A DNA stretch of 64,000 nt from Pratylenchus scribneri (taxonomy: Eukaryota; Nematoda; Chromadorea; Rhabditida; Pratylenchidae). Where the stretch lies: positions 372,001-436,000 of the forward strand of contig JAQSEB010000016.1 of NCBI GenBank assembly GCA_030063045.1, read 5' to 3'. Under the pieces are notes generated by a model. It saw only the letters and a program-made list of their open reading frames with translations. It was not told the DNA's origin and ran no database searches. Both the position numbers and the translations under genes were made by a program. Shown here piece by piece: positions 33,512 to 44,500 of this stretch (its first letter is position 1; every line of letters begins with the position of its first letter).

Positions 33512-35504
33512 ATGAATCAACAAAATGTAGAAGGACAAAAAGTCGAAAAGAGGAAAATGATGGAGGATGGAAAGAATTCAGGAAAAAAGGTAAAATTTAA
33601 GGGGAATAGAATTTTGGATTTATATTAAAAATTATTTTCATAAGGCAAAATCATCAATTCCTCTTCGAGGATTGCCTGCTGAATTACTGAATGAATTATT
33701 TGTGTCATTGTCTTTGGAAAATGCTTTTGATATTCTAGCCAAAATGCCAAACGTCCTTTTGGCCAGAAATGTTCAAAAAATGATAAATGACATTAAAGAG
33801 GTGGAATTATTTTAATAAAATTATTAACGAATTATTTCAGGCACTGAAGAATAATAAATTTAATGAAACGGATTGTGGGCCAAAATTGGTAATTTCAGAT
33901 GATGAACTCGTTGCCAAGCATTCCGGTCCAAATGGTAAAAATTCAAAATATTATTTTTAAATTAATTATTAATTTTAGAATGGAATTGCGCTCGCGCAAT
34001 TTTACCAGTTCCATCATTCAAGTTGAGAAGAAATAAACCAATAATTGCCTTCTATTTTGAAGTGCAAATTCTCACAAAATCACAATGGTAAATTAAATTA
34101 ATTTGTAATTTTACATGAAAATTATTTTAAATGATAAATGATATAATGGTAAAAACCAGTGGGGCAGAGCCCCACTGGTTTAAAGCATGCTTCCGTATCG
34201 GAAAAAGCGCGGGGCGCTTTAAGGTACCCCAGTAGGTTTTTTTATTTAAGTTTTGGAAGGCTCGCTCCGCTCGCCGGGTATTTTTCATTTTTTTAAACTG
34301 GTTTAAGCTTATATCTCGAAACCGGTATGGTATTTCAGTTCGCAAAATTTACCATTCGATCCGTCTCGTCGAGCTCTACAACTTGCATTTTACCGCACAC
34401 ATCTATCTCAAATCTCAAAAAAGTTATAAGGTAATTTCAAAAATTTTCAAAAAATGGACCCCCTACCGTCAATTTTTTGACCTTCCCTGTCCACCGTAGA
34501 CCCCCCAACCTATATATCAAAAGATAGCCCTGACTCATGAGACGGATCGCATTAAACAGTTATTTCAATATAGGTTCAAGGAAAAAAAGTTTTACCTGGA
34601 CAAACCGGTTTTTAAACCGGTTTCGGCCCAAACCCAAACCCCTATCAAAAAACTTATAGTTTTCCTGGATGCGCACTGAAAAGTGGCCCCTAGAATGTGC
34701 AAGTCCCAAAACTCAAAAATCCCTAGAAAAACCGCTAGAGTTTTTGAAGTGAAAAATGTAAAACGGTCTTTATATATAATATAAAAGATAAACTTAAAAG
34801 AAGAATTTAAGCATAGAGAAAGAAAAATAAATATGCGATAATTTGTCCATTCAAAATGAGCAAATATTTTTTTATAAAAATGGCTACAAAAAAGTGATCG
34901 AAATTATTATAAAAATTATTATTTATTAATAAAAATTTGTTGTAAAATCTATATTTTATATTTATCCATCGGAGTAAGACTATTGATTGAAATTGAAATA
35001 GACCAATAATTCATGAATTATTTTATTTAGGGATGATGGCATTTTCATTGGATTTTGTGACCAAGAATTTCTATTGGAAAACTCATGGCTTGGAAGGGAG
35101 AATAATTCGATTGGAATTTTTCACAAAGGAGGAATTTACATTGAAAGATCTTATATCAAATTCGGAAATGATATTGATCAAGATTTCAAGAAAGGAGATG
35201 TGATTGGGCTTGGCATAATCCACCAGCCAAATTCATCAATGGAAATTTTTAATACTTGGAATGGCAAATTGTTCGGTAAAATAAAGAATTGAAAATGAAT
35301 ATTTGTCTAAAGAAAATAGCCAAATTAATTGCAAATTTCGTTATATTCAATTCAAATTTAGCAAAGGTTGTTGAGCTGCCCAAGAGATTTCTCAAATTGG
35401 TTATTTTTCCGGCAGTCAGTTTGCGCGATATTGACGAATCAGTTCGAGTGATCTTTGATAACAATAAATGGTGCTTCAAAAAATTCAAACATGCCTTAGA
35501 ATAA
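33512..35504 (+). CDS. F-box-like, SPRY-domain protein, short type (intact, 6 exons)
   Basis: Exons 33512-33589, 33645-33800, 33841-33934, 33979-34087, 35031-35275 and 35362-35504 give 274 residues. The first exon encodes a 26-residue basic leader (KRKMMEDGKNSGKK) instead of a coiled coil. The F-box-like segment (~35-78) reads LPAELLNELFVSLSLENAF. The SPRY part shows RAILPVPSF, GFCDQEFLL, NSIGIF, GDVIGLGIIHQPNS, TWNGKLF, IFPAVSL and a C-terminal NNKWCFKKFKHALE. Introns are 55, 40, 44, 943 and 86 bp; intron 4 carries an insertion of about 0.8-0.9 kb yet the splice sites and phase are kept. It is the plus-strand partner of the gene at 31114-32459. Confidence 0.85.
34150..34800. mobile_element. 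Insertion with GC-rich hairpins in intron 4 of a SPRY gene
   Basis: The homologous introns in the two coiled-coil genes are about 150 bp; here it is 943 bp. The extra DNA holds a perfect hairpin CCAGTGGGGC-AGA-GCCCCACTGG (34156-34178), a second AAAGCGC-GGG-GCGCTTT, and CTCGCTCCGCTCG. At 34353-34383 ACCATTCGATCCGTCTCGTC is related to the GATGCGTCTCGATGAG block of the two foldback elements. No coding capacity. Its class is unknown. Confidence 0.6.
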
Positions 35505-36344
35505 TTATTTGAATTATGACTTATGATAACAAAAATGCAAAAGAAAAAGATGTATCAAAATTAAATTTTAATGTTTTATTCATTAAACTTACTTTTTTAA
35601 AGTCAAACTAAATTTCAATTTTCTTTGATATCATCTTTTTATTCATTACTCATTCATTACTATTTTAAGTGAAATAAATTTATAATTCAAATGTTTTGCC
35701 AATGGCAATTTTCCCAATTATTTTCCAACTCAAATTCCATTATACACAATTTGAAAAAGGTTATGAATTTTGTCTCATTTCAAATAGGTGAATATAATTA
35801 GAATTTTTCCTATCACATCCGATTTATTTGCATTCTAAAAAAATAAATCAATGACTTTTTGATTGGCTTAGAAATTTCATTCCTAAAAATTATTTTATAT
35901 TCTAACAAATAGCCGAATTTAACGATTCAAATAAATTCATTTTAACGCTTATTTCAATTCAGAATTCTCAAATTATGATTATAATAATATCATTTTTGAC
36001 TCCTATCATAATCATTTGATTCCATTAAGTTGAAAAATACAACAAACAATGAAAAAGGACAATGCTCAATTGTCGGTGAAGAAGACTATAATTTGTTGAA
36101 TAGGCAAGTTCCGAAGAGAATGATGATATTGATGGCACAAGAAGAAAATGAAAGAGAAAGTTGTCCAAAAAAGAGTACCAATATATTACATTTATTTCCA
36201 ATGAATCTGATAATAAAATTGAAAAAAAAACATTTTTATTGACTTAGATTAAAGAAATTGTTTGATTATTCATAAAACAATTGAAATTCCCACAGTTCTC
36301 TAAAAAGTGTGACAAAAAATTTCAGGAGTTTTACTAAAATCTGG
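35505..36344. other. 3' flank and a weak 70-codon frame
   Basis: 35685-35790 matches the 3' flank of the SPRY remnant at 24.7 kb. A plus-strand frame at 36030-36242 has a less AT-rich, plausible-looking stretch (GQCSIVGEEDYNLLNRQVP). It follows a possible AG acceptor, but no partner exons were found, so it is not called as a gene. Confidence 0.3.
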
Positions 36345-36655
36345 TAAATTTTTTTTATATATACAAAAATGGTCTAAAAAATTCTCTAGAAAATGCATTT
36401 GCTGACTCTATTCTGTATCAATTATTACCCCCACCCCCTAATTTTTATTAAAAAAAATTAATTCAAAATGCATTTGCAGACTCTATTCTGTATCAATTAT
36501 TACCCCCACCCCCTAATTTTTATTAAAAAAAATTAATTCAAAATGCATTTGCAGACTCTATTCTGTGTAAAGATATACGTAAAGATATACAAAAATGGTT
36601 TAAAAAATTCCCTAGAAAATGCATTTGCAGACTCTATTCTGCTCTAATGGGTACA
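36345..36655. repeat. TGCATTTGCAGAC repeat block, copy 2
   Basis: Four motif copies (36393, 36469, 36541 and about 36618, the first with TGCTGAC) in units almost identical to each other, with the same C-rich (ACCCCCACCCCC) and ATATACAAAAATGGT segments as 135-476. It marks the left edge of the satellite region. Confidence 0.85.
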
Positions 36656-38013
36656 AAATTAATTTAAGAGGGAAGCTTAAATTTACCAATAAATGTCTTA
36701 GTAAAAATTTAGACTAAAATTTATAAGATTTTTTTGAGAAAATTTTTCACCAAAATTTCAAAAAATTGGGTCAATTTTTAAATGAATTTTTCATTTAATA
36801 AATTTAATTATTTTCAAAAAATTTACTTTTTACTATATCTTAAATTAATTAATAAATATCCTAGTATAAAATTTAGACTAAAATTTATAAGAATTTTTGA
36901 GAAAATTTTTCACTAAAATTTCAAAAGATTGGGTCAATTTTTAAATGAATTTTTCATTTAATAAATTTAATTATTTTCAAAAAATTTACTTTTTACTATA
37001 TCTTAAATTAATTAATAAATATCCTAGTATAAAATTTAGACTAAAATTTCTAAGAATTTTTTGAGAAAAATTTTCACCAAAATTTCAAAAAATTGGGTCT
37101 CAATTTTTAAATGAATTTTTCATTCATTAATTTTAATTATTTTCAAAAAATTTACTTTTTACTATATCTTAAATTAATCAATAAATATCCTAGTATAAAA
37201 TTTAGACTAAAATAATTAAAAATTTTGTAAGAAAATTTTTCACCAAAATTTTAAAAAATTTGACTATTTTTTAAATGAATTTTTCATTTAATAAATTTAA
37301 TTATTTTCAAAAAATTTACTTTTTACTATATCTTAAATTAATTAATAAATATCCTAGTATAAAATTTAGACTAAAATTTATAAGAATTTTTGAGAAAATT
37401 TTTCAAAAAGATTTCAAAAATTGGACTATTTTTTAAATGATTTTTTCATTCATTAATTTTAATTATTTTCAAAAAATTTACTTTTTACTATATCTTAAAT
37501 TAATCAATAAATATCCTAGTATAAAATTTAGACTAAAATTTCTAAGAATTTTTTGAGAAAATTTTTCACCAAAATTTCAAAAAATTGGGTCAATTTTTAA
37601 ATGAATTTTTCATTCATTAATTTTAATTATTTTCAAAAAATTTACTTTTTACTATATCTTAAATTAATCAATAAATATCCTAGTATAAAATTTAGACTAA
37701 AATAATTAAAAATTTTGTAATAAAATTTTTCACCAAAATTTCAAAAAATTGGGCCAATTTTTAAATGAATTTTTCATTTACTAAGTTTAATTATTTTCAA
37801 AAAATACACTTTTTATTAAATTAATTAATAAATATCCTAGTACAAAATTTAGACTAAAATTTATAAGAATTTTTGAGAAAATTTTTCAAAAAGATTTCAA
37901 AAATTGGACTATTTTTTAAATGAATTTTCAAAATATGATTATGAACTAAGGCTGAAAATATGTTTATGCGAGTGTATTCCATTTCCATTCCAATTCCATT
38001 GATTTTTAAGAGT

Positions 38014-38105
38014 AGGTGTTCCTGAAAGCCTACTGTAGGTGTTCCGGAACGCCTACTGTAGGTGTTCCTGAACGCCTACTGTAGGCGTTCCGGAACGCCT
38101 ACAGT
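38014..38105. repeat. 23-bp palindromic repeat block 1 (4 units)
   Basis: Units are GTAGGTGTTCCGGAACGCCT plus ACT, each containing the near-perfect palindrome TAGGCGTTCCGGAACGCCTA. The last unit reads GTAGGCG and the block ends CTACAGTAAGTGAGACCGG. Confidence 0.9.
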
Positions 38106-39344
38106 AAGTGAGACCGGTTAAAATAATTTTGAGCGTAGAACGGGCTCAGCAAAAAATGCATATGGAATGGTAATAGCAGAAAGGGTTCACTCTAATCGGT
38201 ACAAAATTAATTTAAGAGGGAAGCTTAAATTTACTAATAAATATCTTAGTAAAAATTTAGACTAAAAAAATTAAAAATTTTGTAAGAAAATTTTTCACCG
38301 AAATTTTAAAAAATTTGACTATTTTTTAAATGAATTTTTCATTTAATAAATTTAATTATTTTCAAAAAATTTACTTTTTACTATATCTTAAATTAATTAA
38401 TAAATATCCTAGTATAAAATTTAGACTAAAATTTATAAGAATTTTTGAGAAAATTTTTCACCAAAATTTCAAAAAATTGAACTATTTTTTAAATAAATTT
38501 GCAAAATATGATTATGAACTAAGGCTGAAGATATGTTTATGCGAATGTAAGACTAAAATTTCTAAGAATTTTTTGAGAAAATTTTTCACAAAAATTTCAA
38601 AAAATTGGGTCGATTTTTAAATGATTTTTTCATTCATTAATTTTAATTATTTTCAAAAAATTTACTTTTAATCAATAAATATCCTAGTATAAAATTTAGA
38701 CTAAAATTTCTAAGAATTTTTTGAGAAAAATTTTCACCAAAATTTCAAAAAATTGGGTCAATTTTTAAATGAATTTTTCATTCATTAATTTTAATTATTT
38801 TCAAAAAATTCATTTATTTATTATAAATTAAATTTACAATATAATATCCTAGTATAAAATTTAGACTAAAATTTCTAAGAATTTTTTGAGAAAAATTTTC
38901 ACCAAAATTTCAAAAAATTGGGTCGATTTTTAAATGATTTTTTCATTCATTAATTTTAATTATTTTCAAAAAATTTACTTTTTACTATATCTTAAATTAA
39001 TCAATAAATATCCTAGTATAAAATTTAGACTAAAATTTCTAAGAATTTTTTGAGAAAAATTTTCACCAAAATTTTAAAAAATTTGACTATTTTTTAAATG
39101 AATTTTTCATTTACTAAATTTAATTATTTTCAAAAAATTTACTTTTTACTATATCTTAAATTAATTAATAAATATCCTAGTATAAAATTTAGACTAAAAT
39201 TTATAAGAATTTTTGAGAAAATTTTTCACCAAAATTTCAAAATTGAACTATTTTTTAAATAAATTTGCAAAATATGATTACGAACTAAGGCTGAAGATAT
39301 GTTTCTGCGAGTGTATTCCATTCCAATTCCATTGATTTTTAAGA

Positions 39345-39490
39345 GTAGGTGTTCCGGAACGCCTACTGTAGGTGTTCCGGAACGCCTACTGTAGGTTTTC
39401 CGGAACGCCTACTGTAGGTGTTCCGGAACGCCTACTGTAGGTGTTCCGGAACGCCTACTGTAGGCGTTCCGGAACGCCCACAGTAAGTGA
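39345..39490. repeat. 23-bp palindromic repeat block 2 (6 units)
   Basis: Same unit and same flanks as the blocks at 38014 and 39955, with one unit reading GTAGGTTTTCC. Copy number differs between blocks while the flanks are nearly identical. Confidence 0.9.
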
Positions 39491-39954
39491 GACCGGTTAA
39501 AATAATTTTGAGCGTAGAACGGGCTCAGCAAAAAATGCATATGGAATGGTAATAGCAGAAAGGGTTCGCTCTAATGGGTACAAAATTAATTTAAGAGGGA
39601 AGCATAAATTTACTAATAAATATCTTAGTAAAAATTTAGACTAAAATAATTAAAATTTTGTAATAAAATTTTTCACCAAAATTTCAAAAAATTGGGCCAA
39701 TTTTTAAATGAATTTTTCATTTACTAAGTTTAATTATTTTCAAAAAATTCATTTATTTATTATACATTAAATTTACAATATAATATCCTAGTATAAAATT
39801 TAGACTAAAATTTCTAAGAATTTTTTGAGAAAATTTTTCACAAAAATTTCAAAAATTGGACTATTTTTTAAGTGAATTTTCAAAATATGATTATGAACTA
39901 AGACTGAAGATATGTTTCTGCGAGTGTATTCCATTCCAATTCCATTGATTTTTA

Positions 39955-40125
39955 ACAGTAGGTGTTCCGGAACGCCTAATGTAGGTGTTCCGGAACGCCT
40001 ACTGTAGGTGTTCCGGAACGCCTACTGTAGGTGTTCCGGAACGCCTACTGTAGGTGTTCCTGAACGCCTACTGTAGGTGTTCCGGAACGCCTACTGTAGG
40101 CGTTCCGGAACGCCTACAGTAAGTG
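39955..40125. repeat. 23-bp palindromic repeat block 3 (7 units)
   Basis: Same unit and flanks as blocks 1 and 2. The last unit before the conserved right flank is again the perfectly palindromic GTAGGCG form. Confidence 0.9.
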
Positions 40126-40494
40126 AGACCGGTTAAAATAATTTTGAGCGTAGAACGGGCTCAGCAAAAAATGCATATGGAATGGTAATAGCAGAAAGGG
40201 TTCGCTCTAATGGGTACAAAATTAATTTAAGAGGGAAGCTTAATTTTACTAATAAATATCTTAGTCAAAATTTAGACTAAAATTTCTAAGAATTTTTTGA
40301 GAAAATTTTTCAATAAAATTTCAAAAGATTGGGTCAATTTTTAAATGAATTTTTCATTTAATAAATTTAATTATTTTCAAAAAATTTACTTTTTACTATA
40401 TCTTAAATTAATTAATAAATATCCTAGTATAAAATTTAGACTAAAATTTATAAGAATTTTTGAGAAAATTTTTCACCAAAATTTCAAAAAATTG

Positions 40495-41095
40495 AGTCAA
40501 ATTATTATGTAGAACATTTTCTGCATCGAAAAAATTTTTTACCAGGTTATCATGCAGATAGTCAAATTATTATGCAGAACATTTTCTGCATCGAAAAAAT
40601 TTTTCACCAGGTCATAATGCAGATAGTCAAATTATTTTGATGAATATTTTCTACATCAAAAAAATTTTTCACCAGGTCATCTTGCAGATATTCAAATTAT
40701 AATATAGAACATTTTCTGCATCGAAAAAATTTTTCACCAGGTCATCAGCAGATAGTCAAATTATTTTGATGAATATTTTCTGCATCAAAAAAATTTTTCA
40801 CCAGTTCATCATGCAGATAGTTAAATTATTATGTAGAATATTTTCTGCACAGAAAAAATTATTCACCAGATCATCATGCAGATAGTCAAATTATTTTGAT
40901 GAATATTTTCTTCACAGAAAAAATTTTTCACAGATCATCATGTAGATAATCAAATTATTTTGATGAATATTTTCTGCACAGAAAAAATTATTCACAGATC
41001 ATCATGCAGATAATCAGATTATTTTGATGAATATTTTCTGCACAGAAAAAATTATTCACAGATCATCATGCAGATAATCAAATTATTTTGAAATA
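40495..41095. repeat. ~63-bp tandem repeat, 9 copies
   Basis: Units contain CAAATTATTxTGxxGAAxAT, TTTCTGCATCGAAAAAATT and TCACCAGGTCATCATGCAGA. Units drift from left to right (CATCGAAAA to CACAGAAAA; CCAGGTC to CACAGATC). Confidence 0.9.
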
Positions 41096-41575
41096 AAATA
41101 ATTTTAATAATCTATAAGAAATTATTGTTTGAAAGAAAAGAGTAAAATAAAATAAATATGTCAAAAAATTTTTATAGTCTTAAATGGCCTAAGTTTAATG
41201 ATATAAAGAAAATAAAGATGTGCATAAAATGTATTTGTAAAAATCGACTATTTAGTCAAATTTGGAAAAATATATTTATTTCTCCTATTTTCAATATGAT
41301 AATATTATTGATATCGTAATTATGAATTTCCAATTGCTTGAGTATTAAAAAATTATTAATTCAGAATTTTAGGAATAAAATTTCTTGGAAAATTTTGTAC
41401 TAGGGCTAGACTCTTTTCTTTCAAGCAATAATTTATTATAGATTATTAAAATTATTTTAATTCAAAAAAAAATAAATATATCAAGAAATTTTTATATTCT
41501 TAGATGGCCTAAATTTAATGATATAAAGAAAATAAAGATGTGCATAAAATGTATTTGTAAAAATCGATAATAACT
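41096..41575. repeat. Junction segment with direct and inverted repeats
   Basis: About 105 bp containing TGGCCTAAxTTTAATGATAT and AAGATGTGCATAAAATGTAT is repeated directly (41145-41250 and 41475-41575). AATAATCTATAAGAAATTAT with the following TTGTTTGAAAGAAAAGA (41107-41143) appears inverted at 41411-41447. It separates the 63-bp array from the main satellite. Confidence 0.8.
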
Positions 41576-44500
41576 GAAATTAAATACTTTTTCGACCAAA
41601 AAAATTTTTAAAAAATTTTAGAAAATTTTAAATATAATTTACACTTATCGATATTTGAATATTTTGAAAGGATAGACTTATTCTAAGGAACCAAATAAAT
41701 TAATTCTCTATAAAATAATCAAATTGCTAACTCAAAATAAATACTTTTTCGACCAAAAAAATTTTTTAAAAATTTTTGAAAATTTTAAATATAATTTACA
41801 CTTATCGATATGTGAATATTTTTGAAAAGATAGACTTATTCTAAGGAACCAAATAAATTAATTCTCTACAAAATAATCAAATTGCTAACTCAAATTAAAT
41901 ACTTTTTCTACCAAAAAAATTTTTAAAAAATTTTTGAAAATTTTAAATATAATTTCCACGAATTTTTATCGATATGTGAATATTTTTGAAAGGATAGACT
42001 TATTCTAAGGAACCAAATAAATTAATTCTCTATAAAATAATCAAATTGCTAACTCAAATTAAATACTTTTCTACCAAAAAAAATTTTAAAAAATTTTGAA
42101 AATTTTAAATATAATTTCCACGAATTTTTATCGATATGTGAATATTTTTGAAAAGATAGACTTATTCTAAGGAACCAAATAAATTAATTCTCTATAAAAT
42201 AATCAAATTGCTAACTCAAATTAAATACTTTTTCAACCAAAAAAATTTTTTAAAAATTTTTGGAAATTTTAAATATAATTTACACTAATTTTTATCGATA
42301 TGTGAATATTTTTGAAAAGATAGACTTATTCTAAGGAACCAAATAAATTAATTCTCTATAAAATAATCAAATTGCTAACTCAAATTAAATACTTTTTCTA
42401 CCAAAAAAATTTTTAAAAAATTTTTGAAAATTTTAAATATAATTTACATTAATTTTTTTATCGATATGTGAATATTTTTGAAAGGATAGACTTATTCTAA
42501 GGAACCAAATAAATTAATTCTCTATAAAATAATCAAATTGCTAACTCAAATTAAATACTTTTTCTACCAAAAAAATTTTTAAAAAATTTTTAAAAATTTT
42601 AAATATAATTTACACTAATTTTTATCGATATGTGAATATTTTTAAAAGGATAGACTTATTCTAAGGAACCAAATAAATTAATTCTCTATAAAATAATCAA
42701 ATTGCTAACTAAAATTAAATACTTTTTCTACAAAAAAAATTTTTAAAAAATTTTTGAAATTTTTAAATATAATTTTCACTAATTTTTATCGATATGTGAA
42801 TATTTTTGAAAGGATAGGCTTATTCTAAGGACCCAAATAAATTAATTCTCTATAAAATAATCAAATTGCTAATTCAAATTAAATACTTTTTCGACCAAAA
42901 AATTTTAAAAAATTTTTTGGAAATTTTAAATATAATTTCCACTAATTTTTATCGATATGTGGATATTTTTGAAAGGATAGGCTTATTCTAAGGACCCGGA
43001 TAGGACCCAAATAAATTAACTCTCTATAAAATAATCAAATTGCTAACTAAAATTTAATACTTTTTCTACCAAAAAAATTTTAAAAAAATTTTTGGAAATT
43101 TTAAATATAATTTACACTAATTTTTATCGATATGTGAATATTTTTGAAAAGATAGACTTATTCTAAGGAACCAAATAAATTAATTCTCTATAAAATAATC
43201 AAATTGCTAACTCAAATTAAATACTTTTTCTACCAAAAAAATTTTTAAAAAATTTTTGAAAATTTTAAATATAATTTACACTAATTTTTATCGATATGTG
43301 GATATTTTTGAAAAGATAGACTTATTCTAAGGAACCAAATAAATTAATTCTCTATAAAATAATCAAATTGCTAACTCAAATTAAAAACTTTTTCGACCAA
43401 AAAAATTTTTTAAAAATTTTTGAAAATTTTAAATATAATTTCCACGAATTTTTATCGATATGTGGATATTTTTGAAAGGATAGGCTTATTCTAAGGACCC
43501 GGATAGGCTTATTCTAAGGACCCAAATAAATTAACTCTCTATAAAATAATCAAATTGCTAACTAAAATTTAATACTTTTTCTACCAAAAAAATTTTAAAA
43601 AATTTTTGAAAATTTTAAATATAATTTACACTAATTTTTATCGATATGTGAATATTTTTGAAAGGATAGGCTTATTCTAAGGACCCAAATAAATTAATTC
43701 TCTATAAAATAATCAAATTGCTAATTCAAATTAAATACTTTTTCTACCAAAAAAATTTTTAAAAAATTTTTGAAAATTTTAAATATAATTTACACTAATT
43801 TTTATCAATATGTGGATATTTTTGAAAAGATAGACTTATTCTAAGGAACCAAATAAATTAATTCTCTATAAAATAATCAAATTGCTAACTCAAATTAAAA
43901 ACTTTTTCGACCAAAAAAATTTTTTAAAAATTTTTGAAAATTTTAAATATAATTTCCACGAATTTTTATCGATATGTGGATATTTTTGAAAGGATAGGCT
44001 TATTCTAAGGACCCGGATAGGCTTATTCTAAGGACCCAAATAAATTAATTCTCTATAAAATAATCAAATTGCTAACTCAAATTAAAAACTTTTTCGACCA
44101 AAAAAATTTTTTAAAAATTTTTGAAAATTTTAAATATAATTTACACTAATTTTTATCGATATGTGAATATTTTTGAAAAGATAGACTTATTCTAAGGAAC
44201 CAATTAAATTAATTCTCTATAAAATAATCAAATTGCTAACTCAAATTAAATACTTTTTCTACCAAAAAAATTTTTAAAAAATTTTTGAAAATTTTAAATA
44301 TAATTTACACTAATTTTTATCGATATGTGGATATTTTTGAAAAGATAGACTTATTCTAAGGAACCAAATAAATTAATTCTCTATAAAATAATCAAATTGC
44401 TAACTAAAATTTAATACTTTTTCTACCAAAAAAAATTTTAAAAAATTTTGAAAATTTTAAATATAATTTCCACGAATTTTTATCGATATGTGGATATTTT

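Larger units (their letters stand above)
36660..40494. repeat. AT-rich satellite 1, ~163-bp unit, with higher-order structure
   Basis: Units contain AAATTTAGACTAAAATTTAT, GAAAATTTTTCACCAAAATT, TTTTTAAATGAATTTTTCAT and TTACTTTTTACTATATCTTA; TTTAGACTAAAA recurs every ~163 bp. Some units are shortened or swap segments. Three times (near 37.97, 39.30 and 39.90 kb) the array is broken by a composite block with a 23-bp palindromic repeat and a fixed flank ending AAGAGGGAAGC. No gene; the 96-codon frame at 38330-38620 is repeat sequence. Confidence 0.9.

Noticed and set aside
40495..41095. CRISPR-like array of regularly spaced repeats
   Set aside because: The whole ~63-bp unit repeats, with no unique spacers, in a eukaryotic satellite region.
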